Assembly (NCBI GenBank): GCA_022376925.1
Contig: JAIOJX010000032.1
Coordinates: forward strand, 102,416,794 to 102,480,793
Length of the DNA stretch: 64,000 nt
Origin: Tragulus kanchil
Taxonomy: Eukaryota; Chordata; Mammalia; Artiodactyla; Tragulidae
Reading direction: 5' to 3'
In this document: in pieces, positions 44,932 to 56,528 of the stretch
Layout: each line of letters starts with the position of its first letter
How positions within the stretch are numbered: the stretch's first letter is position 1
Program-made: the position numbers and the translations under genes
The notes under the pieces: generated by a model
What the model saw: the letters and a program-made list of their open reading frames with translations, nothing else
Database searches by the model: none
Told to the model about the DNA's origin: nothing

Positions 44932-46049
44932 GCCTGCCTACACTCTTCCCACCCAAATATTGTTGAGAAAACAATATTTTTTTTTTGCAAAAAAATAATC
45001 TCAAACACATGAACTGCTATCAACATGCAAGGCTTCATTTTAGGAATGCATGAAAGCTTAGCTTCTGTCACAGGCTTTAGCCCAAACATTCCTTTCAGCT
45101 TCAGCTTGCCCTTGGGTTATGTCTCTTTTGATATCATTTCTGGTATCCTTGAGCTTGTGTGGGACCAGTAATTGCATCACTGCACAAGTCAACAATGTAT
45201 CTGGTACATCAGTGATTCCAACAAGGCAAGTCATTTGAATTAATTGGTAATATCTGGTTAACCACTTTCAAATATAGATAATCATTACAGATATAACTTA
45301 GAAGTAAAAAATACCAATTGTACTTTATGTGATAGTCTATCAATATGTCAATATAATTATTGTTGCAAGAGTAAATACTGCAATGTCCAATATTTATTAT
45401 AAAAGCAATTCACATGTTTTTAAGTTTTCAAAAAATGTATGAAGGAAAATAGGTTGATGTTTAATATAATTATTAAGAGTCCCTTCTCTAGATAGCTTTA
45501 GGAAAGATATGTAATAGTTTGTGAATCAAAAATTTTTTCTAGAAGTTTAAGCAAAAAGTTTAAGTAAAAAAAGTTAGCAGTGTTGAGAAATTAATATTTC
45601 TAATTTTAACTACCAGAAATGTTAATAATAAATGGTTACTAATTAATTTCAATAATATTTAAAATTAGCATCTCAGATTTTCCTCTTCTGTAGTGGTAAT
45701 ACTAAATTTTAAGCAGATATTGATTTTGATATTTGGCCATTTGACACTGGGTTTAAATATATTTTGTGAACCTCTTGTGTCTATTTTCTTAATATCTATT
45801 TTCAAACAGTATGTGGGGATACTTATGAGCTCCTTTAAGTAAAAGCTGTTTACTCACTTATTCATTCATGCATGTCCATATAAAAAATGTTTGCTTAACA
45901 CCTACTACACACCAATAGACTAATGGTCATCTCTATATTCCAAGTCCCTAAAACAAAATCCAATGGAGCTATTTCAGACTTTAACAGCAGAACTTTTTTT
46001 TTCCCAAATAAAATCTTATTTAACATAAGACAAATAAAAGTAATGAACT

Positions 46050-46350
46050 CATTCATACATACCAAATCTGTACTGAATACCTACTTACATGTGCCAGGCA
46101 CTGTGCTAGGTGCAGAAGAGACAGTAGTGAGCATAAAGTCTCTGCCCTCATGGAGCTTAACTCTAGTCCAGAGGAAAGATGCAGCAAAGAAATATGCAAG
46201 CAAACATATCATAAAACAGGTGGTAGCAAGTGCTACAGAGAAAAGTAAGGCACTATAAAGAGAGTAAAGAGTTCTGAAGCTAAATGGGTCACTAATTTTA
46301 TCCAGTGTGGTCAGAAGATGCTTCACTGTTTAGGCAAACTTTGAGCAGAG
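46050..46350 (+). repeat. Old interspersed repeat, family not assigned
   Basis: catgtgccaggcactgtgct, aggtgcagaagagacagtag, tctgccctcatggagcttaa, then ggtggtagcaagtgctacag and aaactttgagcagaga. It is the clearest copy of the pattern at 29.8, 30.9 and 61.0 kb. Its right part is inside duplication K and recurs from 47277. Confidence 0.5.
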
Positions 46351-46960
46351 ATATGCGTTCCACAGAAACATGCTGACTATTGTGGGGATAAGAAAAATAT
46401 AGGAATTAGATTTTACACAAATATAAGATGAGCTGGAGAAGATGAAGATCTGACTTGGAAGCTTGGGTTGAGTTTCTAATTAGTTCTTCTAAAGGGTCAA
46501 CATAAATGGACAAATTACAACTTGCACAGACTCTGAGAAGCCACTGAAGAGGACCATGAATAAAACTCATGGAAAGGTCTATGGAGAGTTATTGCTTCTA
46601 TGTGACTACTACCTCTGCAAGGTCAAAGCCAAAGATGTGGACATAGAGGATGGGAGAGTGGGCATAAGCTGGGACTTGCTAGGCACTCTATCTGTCCATC
46701 AACACTGCCCACAGAAACTTTCCTAGAGAAAGGACCACTGCTTCCAGCCTTCCAAATCTCATTCATGTTACTTTGTTGCCAGCTGTAATCTATAAACATA
46801 ATAGGAATTCTGGGAAATGCAGGTCCTATCTCAGCCATGTTGACAGAGCTCAATCCAAGAGAAGTGGAGGAAATGAAGACCTTGCTATGGGCATACTAGA
46901 AAAGACTTCCAAGTAGAGTGAACATCAGGGACAAAGACCCAGAGGTGGGACTGTACTTGA

Positions 46961-47170
46961 CATATGTGTGTGCATGGTCTGTCACACCCAACTCTTTGCA
47001 ACCCCATGGACTGTAGCCTGCCAGGCTCCTCTGTCCATGGGATTTCCTAGGAAAGAATACTGGAGCAGATTGTCGTTTCCTCCTCCAGGGGATCTTCCCA
47101 ACCCAGGGATTGAATTTATGTTTCCTGCATTGACAGGTGAATTCTTTACCACTGAGCCACCAGGCAAGCC
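46961..47170 (-). mobile_element. Bov-tA SINE (antisense), copy in K1
   Basis: gtcacacccaactctttgca, gtccatgggatttcctagga, gaatactggagcagattgtc, ccaggggatcttcccaaccc, gggattgaatttatgtttcc, ctttaccactgagccaccag. Nearly complete. Confidence 0.92.
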
Positions 47171-48049
47171 TCTTCAGGCTTAGCATCAAGTCCATGAGTA
47201 CTTTAGAGAATGGAAAGGAGATAATTTCAAAGTCAAACCTGAGTTGAGAAGCCTTAAAAGACTGAGGAACAAACATAGAAATATGCAAGCAAACATATCA
47301 TAAAACAGGTGGTAGCAAGTGCTACAGAGAAAAGTAAGGCACTATAAAGAGAGTAAAGAGTTCTGAAGCTAAATGGGTCACTAATTTTATCCAGTGTGGT
47401 CAGAAGATGCTTCACTGTTTAGGCAAACTTTGAGCAGAGATATGCGTTCCACAGAAACATGCTGACTATTGTGGGGATAAGAAAAATATAGGAATTAGAT
47501 TTTACACAAATATAAGATGAGCTGGAGAAGATGAAGATCTGACTTGGAAGCTTGGGTTGAGTTTCTAATTAGTTCTTCTAAAGGGTCAACATAAATGGAC
47601 AAATTACAACTTGCACAGACTCTGAGAAGCCACTGAAGAGGACCATGAATAAAACTCATGGAAAGGTCTATGGAGAGTTATTGCTTCTATGTGACTACTA
47701 CCTCTGCAAGGTCAAAGCCAAAGATGTGGACATAGAGGATGGGAGAGTGGGCATAAGCTGGGACTTGCTAGGCACTCTATCTGTCCATCAACACTGCCCA
47801 CAGAAACTTTCCTAGAGAAAGGACCACTGCTTCCAGCCTTCCAAATCTCATTCATGTTACTTTGTTGCCAGCTGTAATCTATAAACATAATAGGAATTCT
47901 GGGAAATGCAGGTCCTATCTCAGCCATGTTGACAGAGCTCAATCCAAGAGAAGTGGAGGAAATGAAGACCTTGCTATGGGCATACTAGAAAAGACTTCCA
48001 AGTAGAGTGAACATCAGGGACAAAGACCCAGAGGTGGGACTGTACTTGA

Positions 48050-48259
48050 CATATGTGTGTGCATGGTCTGTCACACCCAACTCTTTGCAACCCCATGGAC
48101 TGTAGCCTGCCAGGCTCCTCTGTCCATGGGATTTCCTAGGAAAGAATACTGGAGCAGATTGTCGTTTCCTCCTCCAGGGGATCTTCCCAACCCAGGGATT
48201 GAATTTATGTTTCCTGCATTGACAGGTGAATTCTTTACCACTGAGCCACCAGGCAAGCC
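48050..48259 (-). mobile_element. Bov-tA SINE (antisense), copy in K2
   Basis: Same as 46961-47170, present through duplication K. Confidence 0.92.
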
Positions 48260-48373
48260 TCTTCAGGCTTAGCATCAAGTCCATGAGTACTTTAGAGAAT
48301 GGAAAGGAGATAATTTCAAAGTCAAACCTGAGTTGAGAAGCCTTAAAAGACTGAGGAACAAACATAGAAATAT

Positions 48374-49377
48374 ATTTTAAGAATGCTTCAGCCAAAAATA
48401 GAAAAACACAATTCATCCGGCTGAAGTTATTGATATGGTATCCTTCCAGGGATTTGGAATTCAAGGTCTAGTTTGAGCACATGGGTGTTATTTCTGGAAA
48501 CATGGACATAGCAACAATGTAAATAAAGGAAGTTGAACTTCCAGAAATCCTTTGGTATTAGTAGAGGAAGGAAACCAAAGTCTTTGAAGGATAGAAAGAC
48601 TAGATTTGATTTATCGTGTGTAACTCAGCCATTCCATACCAGTGAAAGCTATCTTGATCTGAACACACTCCCCTACCAAGGCCTAACGAACTACATATAT
48701 GAAGAGACTTTCAACATCAATGAAAAGTGCTTTCATGGCATCTCTCTACGGGTATGGGATGCTAACAAGAGGAGTTTCAGGTAAAATTGAGTCACTGATT
48801 TCACTGCAAAGAGGGAACTTCAGTGAGACTAAGGACAAGGAGAAGTATTTCACCTATAATAATATTGTAGTGTCTAACTTACAGGGATAAAAGTGTAAAG
48901 TGCAATTGACCTAGGCCCTAAATAAACTGGAATCTCATGAGGGACCTGCATAGCTTAAGCTTTATGATACCAAGATATGATGCTACTAATATTGTTGCAG
49001 TCCTTAAGGCAATTCCCATATGTGAATAAACCCAAGGTACCTTGAATGGAGGGATGGTCAAGTATACTTCAAGAGGGAACAATGAACCATATAAAAATTT
49101 TTGGAGGTATGCACTGTAAGTCTTTGTCCCTGTCTTTTCCCAAGGTATTGGTGCTTTTGTTTTTTGTGTGTGTGTATGTGAATAGAGTAATATACTTCTA
49201 ATGAAGTATTAGTCACTAGCCTGAATTAAACACTAAACCCTAGAACCGAGAACCTACCACAGCCCAGGAGGCAGAGTAAGCTCAAATGATAAACAGAATT
49301 TAACTCAGCTTTGTTTCATGGCAAGTCCAGTGGAAAATCTAAATCAGTCCTGGGATTTCTGAGTATCACATTAGAAA
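48374..49377. other. Unassigned sequence of unit L
   Basis: No gene. A short (GT)n lies near 49163-49180, repeated near 50323-50340. An 83-codon plus-strand frame (48533-48784, repeated at 49693-49944) has no recognisable domain. Confidence 0.5.
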
Positions 49378-49420
49378 CATTGACAGGTGAATTCTTTACC
49401 ACTGAGCCACCAGGCAAGCC
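49378..49420 (-). mobile_element. Bov-tA SINE, tRNA-head end only (third copy)
   Basis: Only the head end (gacaggtgaattctttacca, ctgagccaccaggcaagcc) remains, cut by the junction of duplication L. Confidence 0.85.
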
Positions 49421-50542
49421 TCTTCAGGCTTAGCATCAAGTCCATGAGTACTTTAGAGAATGGAAAGGAGATAATTTCAAAGTCAAACCTGAGTTGAGAA
49501 GCCTTAAAAGACTGAGGAACAAACATAGAAATATATTTTAAGAATGCTTCAGCCAAAATAGAAAAACACAATTCATCCGGCTGAAGTTATTGATATGGTA
49601 TCCTTCCAGGGATTTGGAATTCAAGGTCTAGTTTGAGCACATGGGTGTTATTTCTGGAAACATGGACATAGCAACAATGTAAATAAAGGAAGTTGAACTT
49701 CCAGAAATCCTTTGGTATTAGTAGAGGAAGGAAACCAAAGTCTTTGAAGGATAGAAAGACTAGATTTGATTTATCGTGTGTAACTCAGCCATTCCATACC
49801 AGTGAAAGCTATCTTGATCTGAACACACTCCCCTACCAAGGCCTAACGAACTACATATATGAAGAGACTTTCAACATCAATGAAAAGTGCTTTCATGGCA
49901 TCTCTCTACGGGTATGGGATGCTAACAAGAGGAGTTTCAGGTAAAATTGAGTCACTGATTTCACTGCAAAGAGGGAACTTCAGTGAGACTAAGGACAAGG
50001 AGAAGTATTTCACCTATAATAATATTGTAGTGTCTAACTTACAGGGATAAAAGTGTAAAGTGCAATTGACCTAGGCCCTAAATAAACTGGAATCTCATGA
50101 GGGACCTGCATAGCTTAAGCTTTATGATACCAAGATATGATGCTACTAATATTGTTGCAGTCCTTAAGGCAATTCCCATATGTGAATAAACCCAAGGTAC
50201 CTTGAATGGAGGGATGGTCAAGTATACTTCAAGCGGGAACAATGAACCATATAAAAATTTTTGGAGGTATGCACTGTAAGTCTTTGTCCCTGTCTTTTCC
50301 CAAGGTATTGGTGCTTTTGTTTTTTGTGTGTGTGTATGTGAATAGAGTAATATACTTCTAATGAAGTATTAGTCACTAGCCTGAATTAAACACTAAACCC
50401 TAGAACCGAGAACCTACCACAGCCCAGGAGGCAGAGTAAGCTCAAATGATAAACAGAATTTAACTCAGCTTTGTTTCATGGCAAGTCCAGTGGAAAATCT
50501 AAATCAGTCCTGGGATTTCTGAGTATCACATTAGAAACATTG

Positions 50543-51423
50543 TCAAGAACTCACAGAATCTTCACACTGGCTTCCTAATCCATGAAGAAGGGGCCAAGTA
50601 GAAAAGGCCAAGGCAATTCCCCTGCAGTGTCCCCTCTCTAGCAAAAGATTGGATCAAAAGCACTATAATGCCCCTGGAGGGAGAATTCACTGAGGTTAGT
50701 GTCTTTATCAAAGAACTGGAAGATGTAGAAACAGGGGTTCTTGTCACATCCTCAATTACTGCCAGTCTGCACAGTTCAGGGGCACTACTTACATAAAGAA
50801 TATATCATGATTGACGCTCCCAAAGCTGTATGTGATACAGTGGCCATGCAGAGGCTCTTTCACTGTCTATTATCACTTATATGAGAAACAGAAACTTTCA
50901 GAACCATGCTACACTGCTAAAACTACCATGAAATCTAGAGAAAGAGGTGATACATTAAATATGATGAGAACCACTGGTTCTCTGGAAGACAGTAGTCTCC
51001 TTGCTGACAGGATGTGGAGAATTCACAGCTGGGGGTTTCTGCCTTCACCTTACATATGGAGAAAGTGAAGACTGAGAGCAAGGTGACCCATCCTGTCTCA
51101 CATCACCATTAGGAAGCACAGCCAGGTCTGAGCCTCTTGTAGCCCTCTATCCTGTAGTGAAAGCAGCTAGAGTTCACCAGCTCCATACTGAGGTGGAAGG
51201 TGGAGGACTTTTGTGGACTTTAAGTCATAGCTAGAAGACAATATGCTTTCCTGGGGAAAAAATTAAGAGAAAGAAAAAAAAAATCAAGAATTGACTGCCA
51301 GCCACGTTCAGGATGCAATTTCTTCCCAACTCTGACATCATGTGGGAGTCTGTTTTCAACTGAGTGTTGTGTTTAGAGTCAGTGGGGGCTTGTACCAAGG
51401 GAACACTGTTGACAGATGCCTTT
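50543..51423. other. Unassigned non-coding sequence
   Basis: No gene and no nameable repeat visible. An A-rich run lies near 51270-51283. Confidence 0.5.
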
Positions 51424-53536
51424 TCCTCTTTAGTTTCCAAGAAAGCAGGTGGCTACAGCCAACTCCCCAGGTACCCAAGTGTGCAGTCTAAAGTTCTCTG
51501 AATGTGGGAACAGCCCCAATCCCACAGACTCATCATCTGAGTAGAGAGATGATTCAGTCAAATGACATTGGCCATAACCGTTTGAGAGTCTTTTATGATG
51601 TGGTCCAACTGTACATCAGAGAGTTGGCCAAAATGGTAAAGGAATCTTTTTTAAAGACCAGCCCCCTTTGCTTTCAAATATGTATACCATTTGGAACGTT
51701 CTCTAAACCACCTGGGCCCTAGGATTGAATTTCATGATGTTCTCTATAAAAAAAAAAACAAGACTTAGAAATAACATACCACATTAGCAACTAAGGATGT
51801 GTTCAGATCCCTTTGGCAAAAGCACTCTCAGAGCAGAAAGGAGTGTTAATGAGAAGGAAGAGTTTTCAGGGTGCTTGCAGAGGTTACACCTGAATGCAAA
51901 GAGAAAGCTAGAGTTTCCATGAGGCTTTGAGAAGACTATAAAGAGTATGAGAGCATGTTCTATGGCCAGTGGGCTCTAGTTATTTTCTGCTTGTCACGGG
52001 TGGGCCAGGAGAGGGAAAAAATATTAGTGCTAGTAGCTACAACACCCCAGAGAAGATTGCTATCTCTACAAGTTACTTTTTGGGGAGGAGCTTGCATCAT
52101 GTTGTAGAGAACTCTAGGGTGACAAAGAATAGCTTCCACTAGAATGTCTTCGTCACTAACCTCAACTGTTGCTTTTTGCAGCTCATCCCTCATCCAACTC
52201 ACACCCCATCTTTCATTACAAAATCCGTGTCCATGGGGAACCTACACAAAGTCAGAAGGTCCCATGACCCTGAATCTATTAGGTACCACATCAAAGAACC
52301 AACGGTGCTACTCTGAAAGCTTGAGTAACAGTGGAGAGTTGCATAGTTGATTTTGTCAAAGGCTCAATGCCAGACAACTTGCACCTTCCCAGAAGTCCTT
52401 CTGAAAAACCACCTTTAGATATTTTCTCCTCTCCTCAAAGTTTCATTCTCATGGAAAATTCTGAAAGTCAATTTCTTTCTCCTCTTTAGTTTCCAAGAAA
52501 GCAGGTGGCTACAGCCAACTCCCCAGGTACCCAAGTGTGCAGTCTAAAGTTCTCTGAATGTGGGAACAGCCCCAATCCCACAGACTCATCATCTGAGTAG
52601 AGAGATGATTCAGTCAAATGACATTGGCCATAACCGTTTGAGAGTCTTTTATGATGTGGTCCAACTGTACATCAGAGAGTTGGCCAAAATGGTAAAGGAA
52701 TCTTTTTTAAAGACCAGCCCCCTTTGCTTTCAAATATGTATACCATTTGGAACGTTCTCTAAACCACCTGGGCCCTAGGATTGAATTTCATGATGTTCTC
52801 TATAAAAAAAAACAAGACTTAGAAATAACATACCACATTAGCAACTAAGGATGTGTTCAGATCCCTTTGGCAAAAGCACTCTCAGAGCAGAAAGGAGTGT
52901 TAATGAGAAGGAAGAGTTTTCAGGGTGCTTGCAGAGGTTACACCTGAATGCAAAGAGAAAGCTAGAGTTTCCATGAGGCTTTGAGAAGACTATAAAGAGT
53001 ATGAGAGCATGTTCTATGGCCAGTGGGCTCTAGTTATTTTCTGCTTGTCACGGGTGGGCCAGGAGAGGGAAAAAATATTAGTGCTAGTAGCTACAACACC
53101 CCAGAGAAGATTGCTATCTCTACAAGTTACTTTTTGGGGAGGAGCTTGCATCATGTTGTAGAGAACTCTAGGGTGACAAAGAATAGCTTCCACTAGAATG
53201 TCTTCGTCACTAACCTCAACTGTTGCTTTTTGCAGCTCATCCCTCATCCAACTCACACCCCATCTTTCATTACAAAATCCGTGTCCATGGGGAACCTACA
53301 CAAAGTCAGAAGGTCCCATGACCCTGAATCTATTAGGTACCACATCAAAGAACCAACGGTGCTACTCTGAAAGCTTGAGTAACAGTGGAGAGTTGCATAG
53401 TTGATTTTGTCAAAGGCTCAATGCCAGACAACTTGCACCTACCCAGAAGTCCTTCTGAAAAACCACCTTTAGATATTTTCTCCTCTCCTCAAAGTTTCAT
53501 TCTCATGGAAAATTCTGAAAGTCAATTTCTTTCTCC
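51424..53536. repeat. Tandem duplication M (period ~1,055)
   Basis: Copy 1 is 51424-52482 and copy 2 is 52480-53536, with 3 shared bases. An A run is two bases shorter in copy 2 (about 51750 versus 52806), and T/A differs at 52386/53441. No nameable repeat in the unit. Its last 238 bases occur a third time at 54450-54687. Confidence 0.93.
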
Positions 53537-53944
53537 CTTCCTCCTGCCCTTTTGCTATATGCAGGAGCTTCTCAAGCTTGCCATTAGCTTAGTCCCCCAC
53601 CACCCTTGTCTCCTTGCCTGCCATCTTGCCATCACAGGGAGCCAGATGTGGTCTGGATCCCTGTCTGCTTTCTCTCTTCTGAAAGTAGCTGTGTTTTTAT
53701 CCAGGTTTTATCTCTCTGTCTGCTTGTAAGCTCCATGAGGTCAGAACTGGGCCCACTATCTCTCTTTTCCCTGTCCTGGCCTTTACAGCAACATCTATAG
53801 TAAAAGCACCATGAAAGTCTGTCTCTGCAGCAGAATCATGTGGAAATAGAGGACAAGGGTCTTTTCTGCTAGCCTGTCTGTCTTGTCCAGACAGTACCTA
53901 GCACCTTCCCTCACTCACCCAAGATATACCATTTATCAGATGTA

Positions 53945-54448
53945 TTAATTTCTAGATCTTCTGTCCAAATTACCACAAATTCAGAGGCTTAAAACAACAG
54001 AAATATAGTATTTCACAGTTCTAGAGGGTGCTGAAAAGGCCACAGTCCCACCCAAGCCTCTAGGGCAGAATTTTTCCTCCTTCCTCCAGCTTCCGATCAC
54101 TTCAGGCATTTCTGGGCTTGCTCCACATCCCTCCAATCTTTGTCTCCATCTTCACATAGCCTTCTTCCCTGTGTCTCTATCTTCACACATAGCCTTCTTA
54201 TAAGAACATGGAATTCTCTTCTTTCCCCACACTGTTTGGATTGAAGGATCATAGTTCCCCAGCCAGGGATTGTTTGAACGTGGGCCCTCAGCAGTGAAAG
54301 CACGGAGACCTAACCGTAGGAGTCCCAGGCCATCCTAATTCAGTATGATATCATCTTAGACTAGTCAACTGGATCTGCAAAGATCTTATTTTCAAATGAG
54401 GTCACATACTAAGATTTCAAGTAGAAGCGACTTTAGGAGGGACAACCC
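53945..54448 (+). repeat. Old interspersed repeat, copy in N1
   Basis: aattaccacaaattcagagg, cttaaaacaacagaaatata, tttcacagttctagagggtg, ctccaatctttgtctccatc, ttcttataagaacatgg and, after the inserted SINE, tctgcaaagatcttattttc and aaatgaggtcacatactaag. Related to 25.0 kb. Family name not assigned. Repeated at 55098-55604. Confidence 0.6.
54225..54332 (-). mobile_element. CHR-type SINE (antisense), copy in N1
   Basis: gatcatagttccccagccag, ggattgtttgaacgtgggcc, ctcagcagtgaaagcacgga and gacctaaccgtaggagtccc read as the complement of a CHR head with B and A boxes. It is inserted into the older repeat at 53945-54448. Confidence 0.8.
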
Positions 54449-55379
54449 GTACACAAAGTCAGAAGGTCCCATGACCCTGAATCTATTAGGTACCACATCA
54501 AAGAACCAACGGTGCTACTCTGAAAGCTTGAGTAACAGTGGAGAGTTGCATAGTTGATTTTGTCAAAGGCTCAATGCCAGACAACTTGCACCTTCCCAGA
54601 AGTCCTTCTGAAAAACCACCTTTAGATATTTTCTCCTCTCCTCAAAGTTTCATTCTCATGGAAAATTCTGAAAGTCAATTTCTTTCTCCCTTCCTCCTGC
54701 CCTTTTGCTATATGCAGGAGCTTCTCAAGCTTGCCATTAGCTTAGTCCCCCACCACCCTTGTCTCCTTGCCTGCCATCTTGCCATCACAGGGAGCCAGAT
54801 GTGGTCTGGATCCCTGTCTGCTTTCTCTCTTCTGAAAGTAGCTGTGTTTTTATCCAGGTTTTATCTCTCTGTCTGCTTGTAAGCTCCATGAGGTCAGAAC
54901 TGGGCCCACTATCTCTCTTTTCCCTGTCCTGGCCTTTACAGCAACATCTATAGTAAAAGCACCATGAAAGTCTGTCTCTGCAGCAGAATCATGTGGAAAT
55001 AGAGGACAAGGGTCTTTTCTGCTAGCCTGTCTGTCTTGTCCAGACAGTACCTAGCACCTTCCCTCACTCACCCAAGATATACCATTTATCAGATGTATTA
55101 ATTTCTAGATCTTCTGTCCAAATTACCACAAATTCAGAGGCTTAAAACAACAGAAATATAGTATTTCACAGTTCTAGAGGGTGCTGAAAAGGCCACAGTC
55201 CCACCCAAGCCTCTAGGGCAGAATTTTTCCTCCTTCCTCCAGCTTCCGATCACTTCAGGCATTTCTGGGCTTGCTCCACATCCCTCCAATCTTTGTCTCC
55301 ATCTTCACATAGCCTTCTTCCCTGTGTCTCTATCTTCACACATAGCCTTCTTATAAGAACATGGAATTCTCTTTTCTTT

Positions 55380-55487
55380 CCCCACACTGTTTGGATTGAA
55401 GGATCATAGTTCCCCAGCCAGGGATTGTTTGAACGTGGGCCCTCAGCAGTGAAAGCACGGAGACCTAACCGTAGGAGTCCCAGGCCA
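55380..55487 (-). mobile_element. CHR-type SINE (antisense), copy in N2
   Basis: Same as 54225-54332, present through duplication N. Confidence 0.8.
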
Positions 55488-55611
55488 TCCTAATTCAGTA
55501 TGATATCATCTTAGACTAGTCAACTGGATCTGCAAAGATCTTATTTTCAAATGAGGTCACATACTAAGATTTCAAGTAGAAGCGACTTTAGGAGGGACAA
55601 CCCCGTACACT

Positions 55612-55985
55612 AGGACACAGTATCTTGATACAGATAAAAGACTTTTTTCTTTAATGATCTATACAGGCAATCCCATATAGTGAAATTCTTGCCTTGTTGA
55701 TCAAGGGGTAGATAATTGTTTCAACAAATAAAAATTTTTTATCTTGTACATTTCACAAAAAAGATCCCTACCTCCTTGGTCCCCAGGTCATGCTGGACAA
55801 GTTTGCATCTCATGCTTCTCCATCATAAGCGCCTTAGAAGCCACAGCTATTAATACAGTTTCCTACCCACTAAAGGAGGCTTATATAAGTTAGGTGCATC
55901 TAAAGTTCATATGGTTTGTTCCTGTGGGGGCCAAAGACAAAGAATACAAAATTACGAACCTAAAAGTGAGCTCAAGATTGAATAT
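55612..55985. other. Unassigned non-coding sequence
   Basis: No gene and no nameable repeat visible. Confidence 0.5.
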
Positions 55986-55989
55986 TTAC

Positions 55990-56470
55990 TTAGAATGAGA
56001 AAATAAATGACCATACACTATAAATTTTTAAAAGCTGACAAATACTGTAAAGTCGCAAATTTTTGTTTTCGTTAATTAGCTTTTTTCCTACATTTTTGGC
56101 TACATACTCTTTGATCACTTCTTCATACAATAACAGTTTTGTAATATTTTCAGCATAGGGAACAGAAAGATCATTGAGCCCTTCTTCCTCCAGCTTGGAC
56201 ATTTGAAATTTGTTTTTTCTGTGGGTAGCTTAAAAAAAGTTTTAGCAGCCCAACTGGTTACTGAGAATGTCATACGAATTTCCAAGATTACCATTACATT
56301 GGGGGAATATCTATAAAGTTTCTTTCATATGCAGGCTATAAGGTTTCAGGGCATTTCAAGTTTTATTGTATATGACTAATATTAAATATTTTTTGAGTTG
56401 ACGACATTCAATGGGCAGTTTGATGTCAGTATCCTTGTACAGCACGTAAAGAGGTTTATATAATTTTTAA
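55990..56470 (-). pseudogene. Coding-like decayed segment, gene not recognised
   Basis: On the minus strand one frame reads, from 56460 down, YKPLYVLYKDTDIKLPIEC..., crosses four in-frame stops, and then runs open from MSKLEEEGLNDLSVPYAEN through LLLYEEVIKEYVAKNVGKK to a stop at about 55990. The composition (charged, leucine-rich, no repeat signature) looks like real protein. Continuity in one frame across the stops suggests a decayed exon or processed pseudogene. Further upstream (56640-56790) acidic fragments such as DENQDTPKQKVPKPKR appear in shifted frames. I cannot name the parent. It could also be chance. Confidence 0.3.
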
Positions 56471-56528
56471 GTTGTCTTTCACCAAAGCAAGTGAATGAAA
56501 CTACAGTTCATTTTAATAGGACACATAA

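Larger units (their letters stand above)
43627..45993. repeat. Tandem duplication J (period ~1,190)
   Basis: Copy 1 is 43627-44805 and copy 2 is 44818-45993. The 12-base filler, read into copy 2 (gaaccaaaagaaaaaaatttcag), resembles the left flank of copy 1 (gaacaaagaacccagtatttcag). Homopolymer differences lie at 44340-44390 versus 45528-45568. Apart from a MIR at its start, the unit is AT-rich and unassigned. Confidence 0.93.
46188..48373. repeat. Tandem duplication K (period 1,089)
   Basis: Copy 1 is 46188-47284 and copy 2 is 47277-48373, sharing 8 bases (agaaatat) at the junction. I see no difference between copies by eye. The last 157 bases of the unit occur a third time at 49378-49534 through duplication L. 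Confidence 0.94.
48217..50542. repeat. Tandem duplication L (period ~1,160)
   Basis: Copy 1 is 48217-49382 and copy 2 is 49378-50542, sharing 5 bases (cattg) at the junction. It overlaps unit K2. Differences are one A lost near 49555 and A/C at 49071/50234. Copy 2 opens in the middle of the Bov-tA. Confidence 0.93.
53297..55611. repeat. Tandem duplication N (period ~1,153)
   Basis: Copy 1 is 53297-54455 and copy 2 about 54450-55611. Copy 1 lacks two Ts near 54218 and one C near 54447 (cccgtacac versus ccccgtacac), both close to the junction. It overlaps unit M2. The unit contains L2-type sequence, an old repeat and an antisense CHR SINE. Confidence 0.93.

Noticed and set aside
47985..48464. 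Minus-strand frame of 159 codons (and the 130-codon one at 46896-47288)
   Set aside because: The middle is a translated Bov-tA SINE (the FTCQCRKHKFNPWVGKIPWR type of text), a common false ORF in ruminant DNA. The two frames are the same by duplication K.
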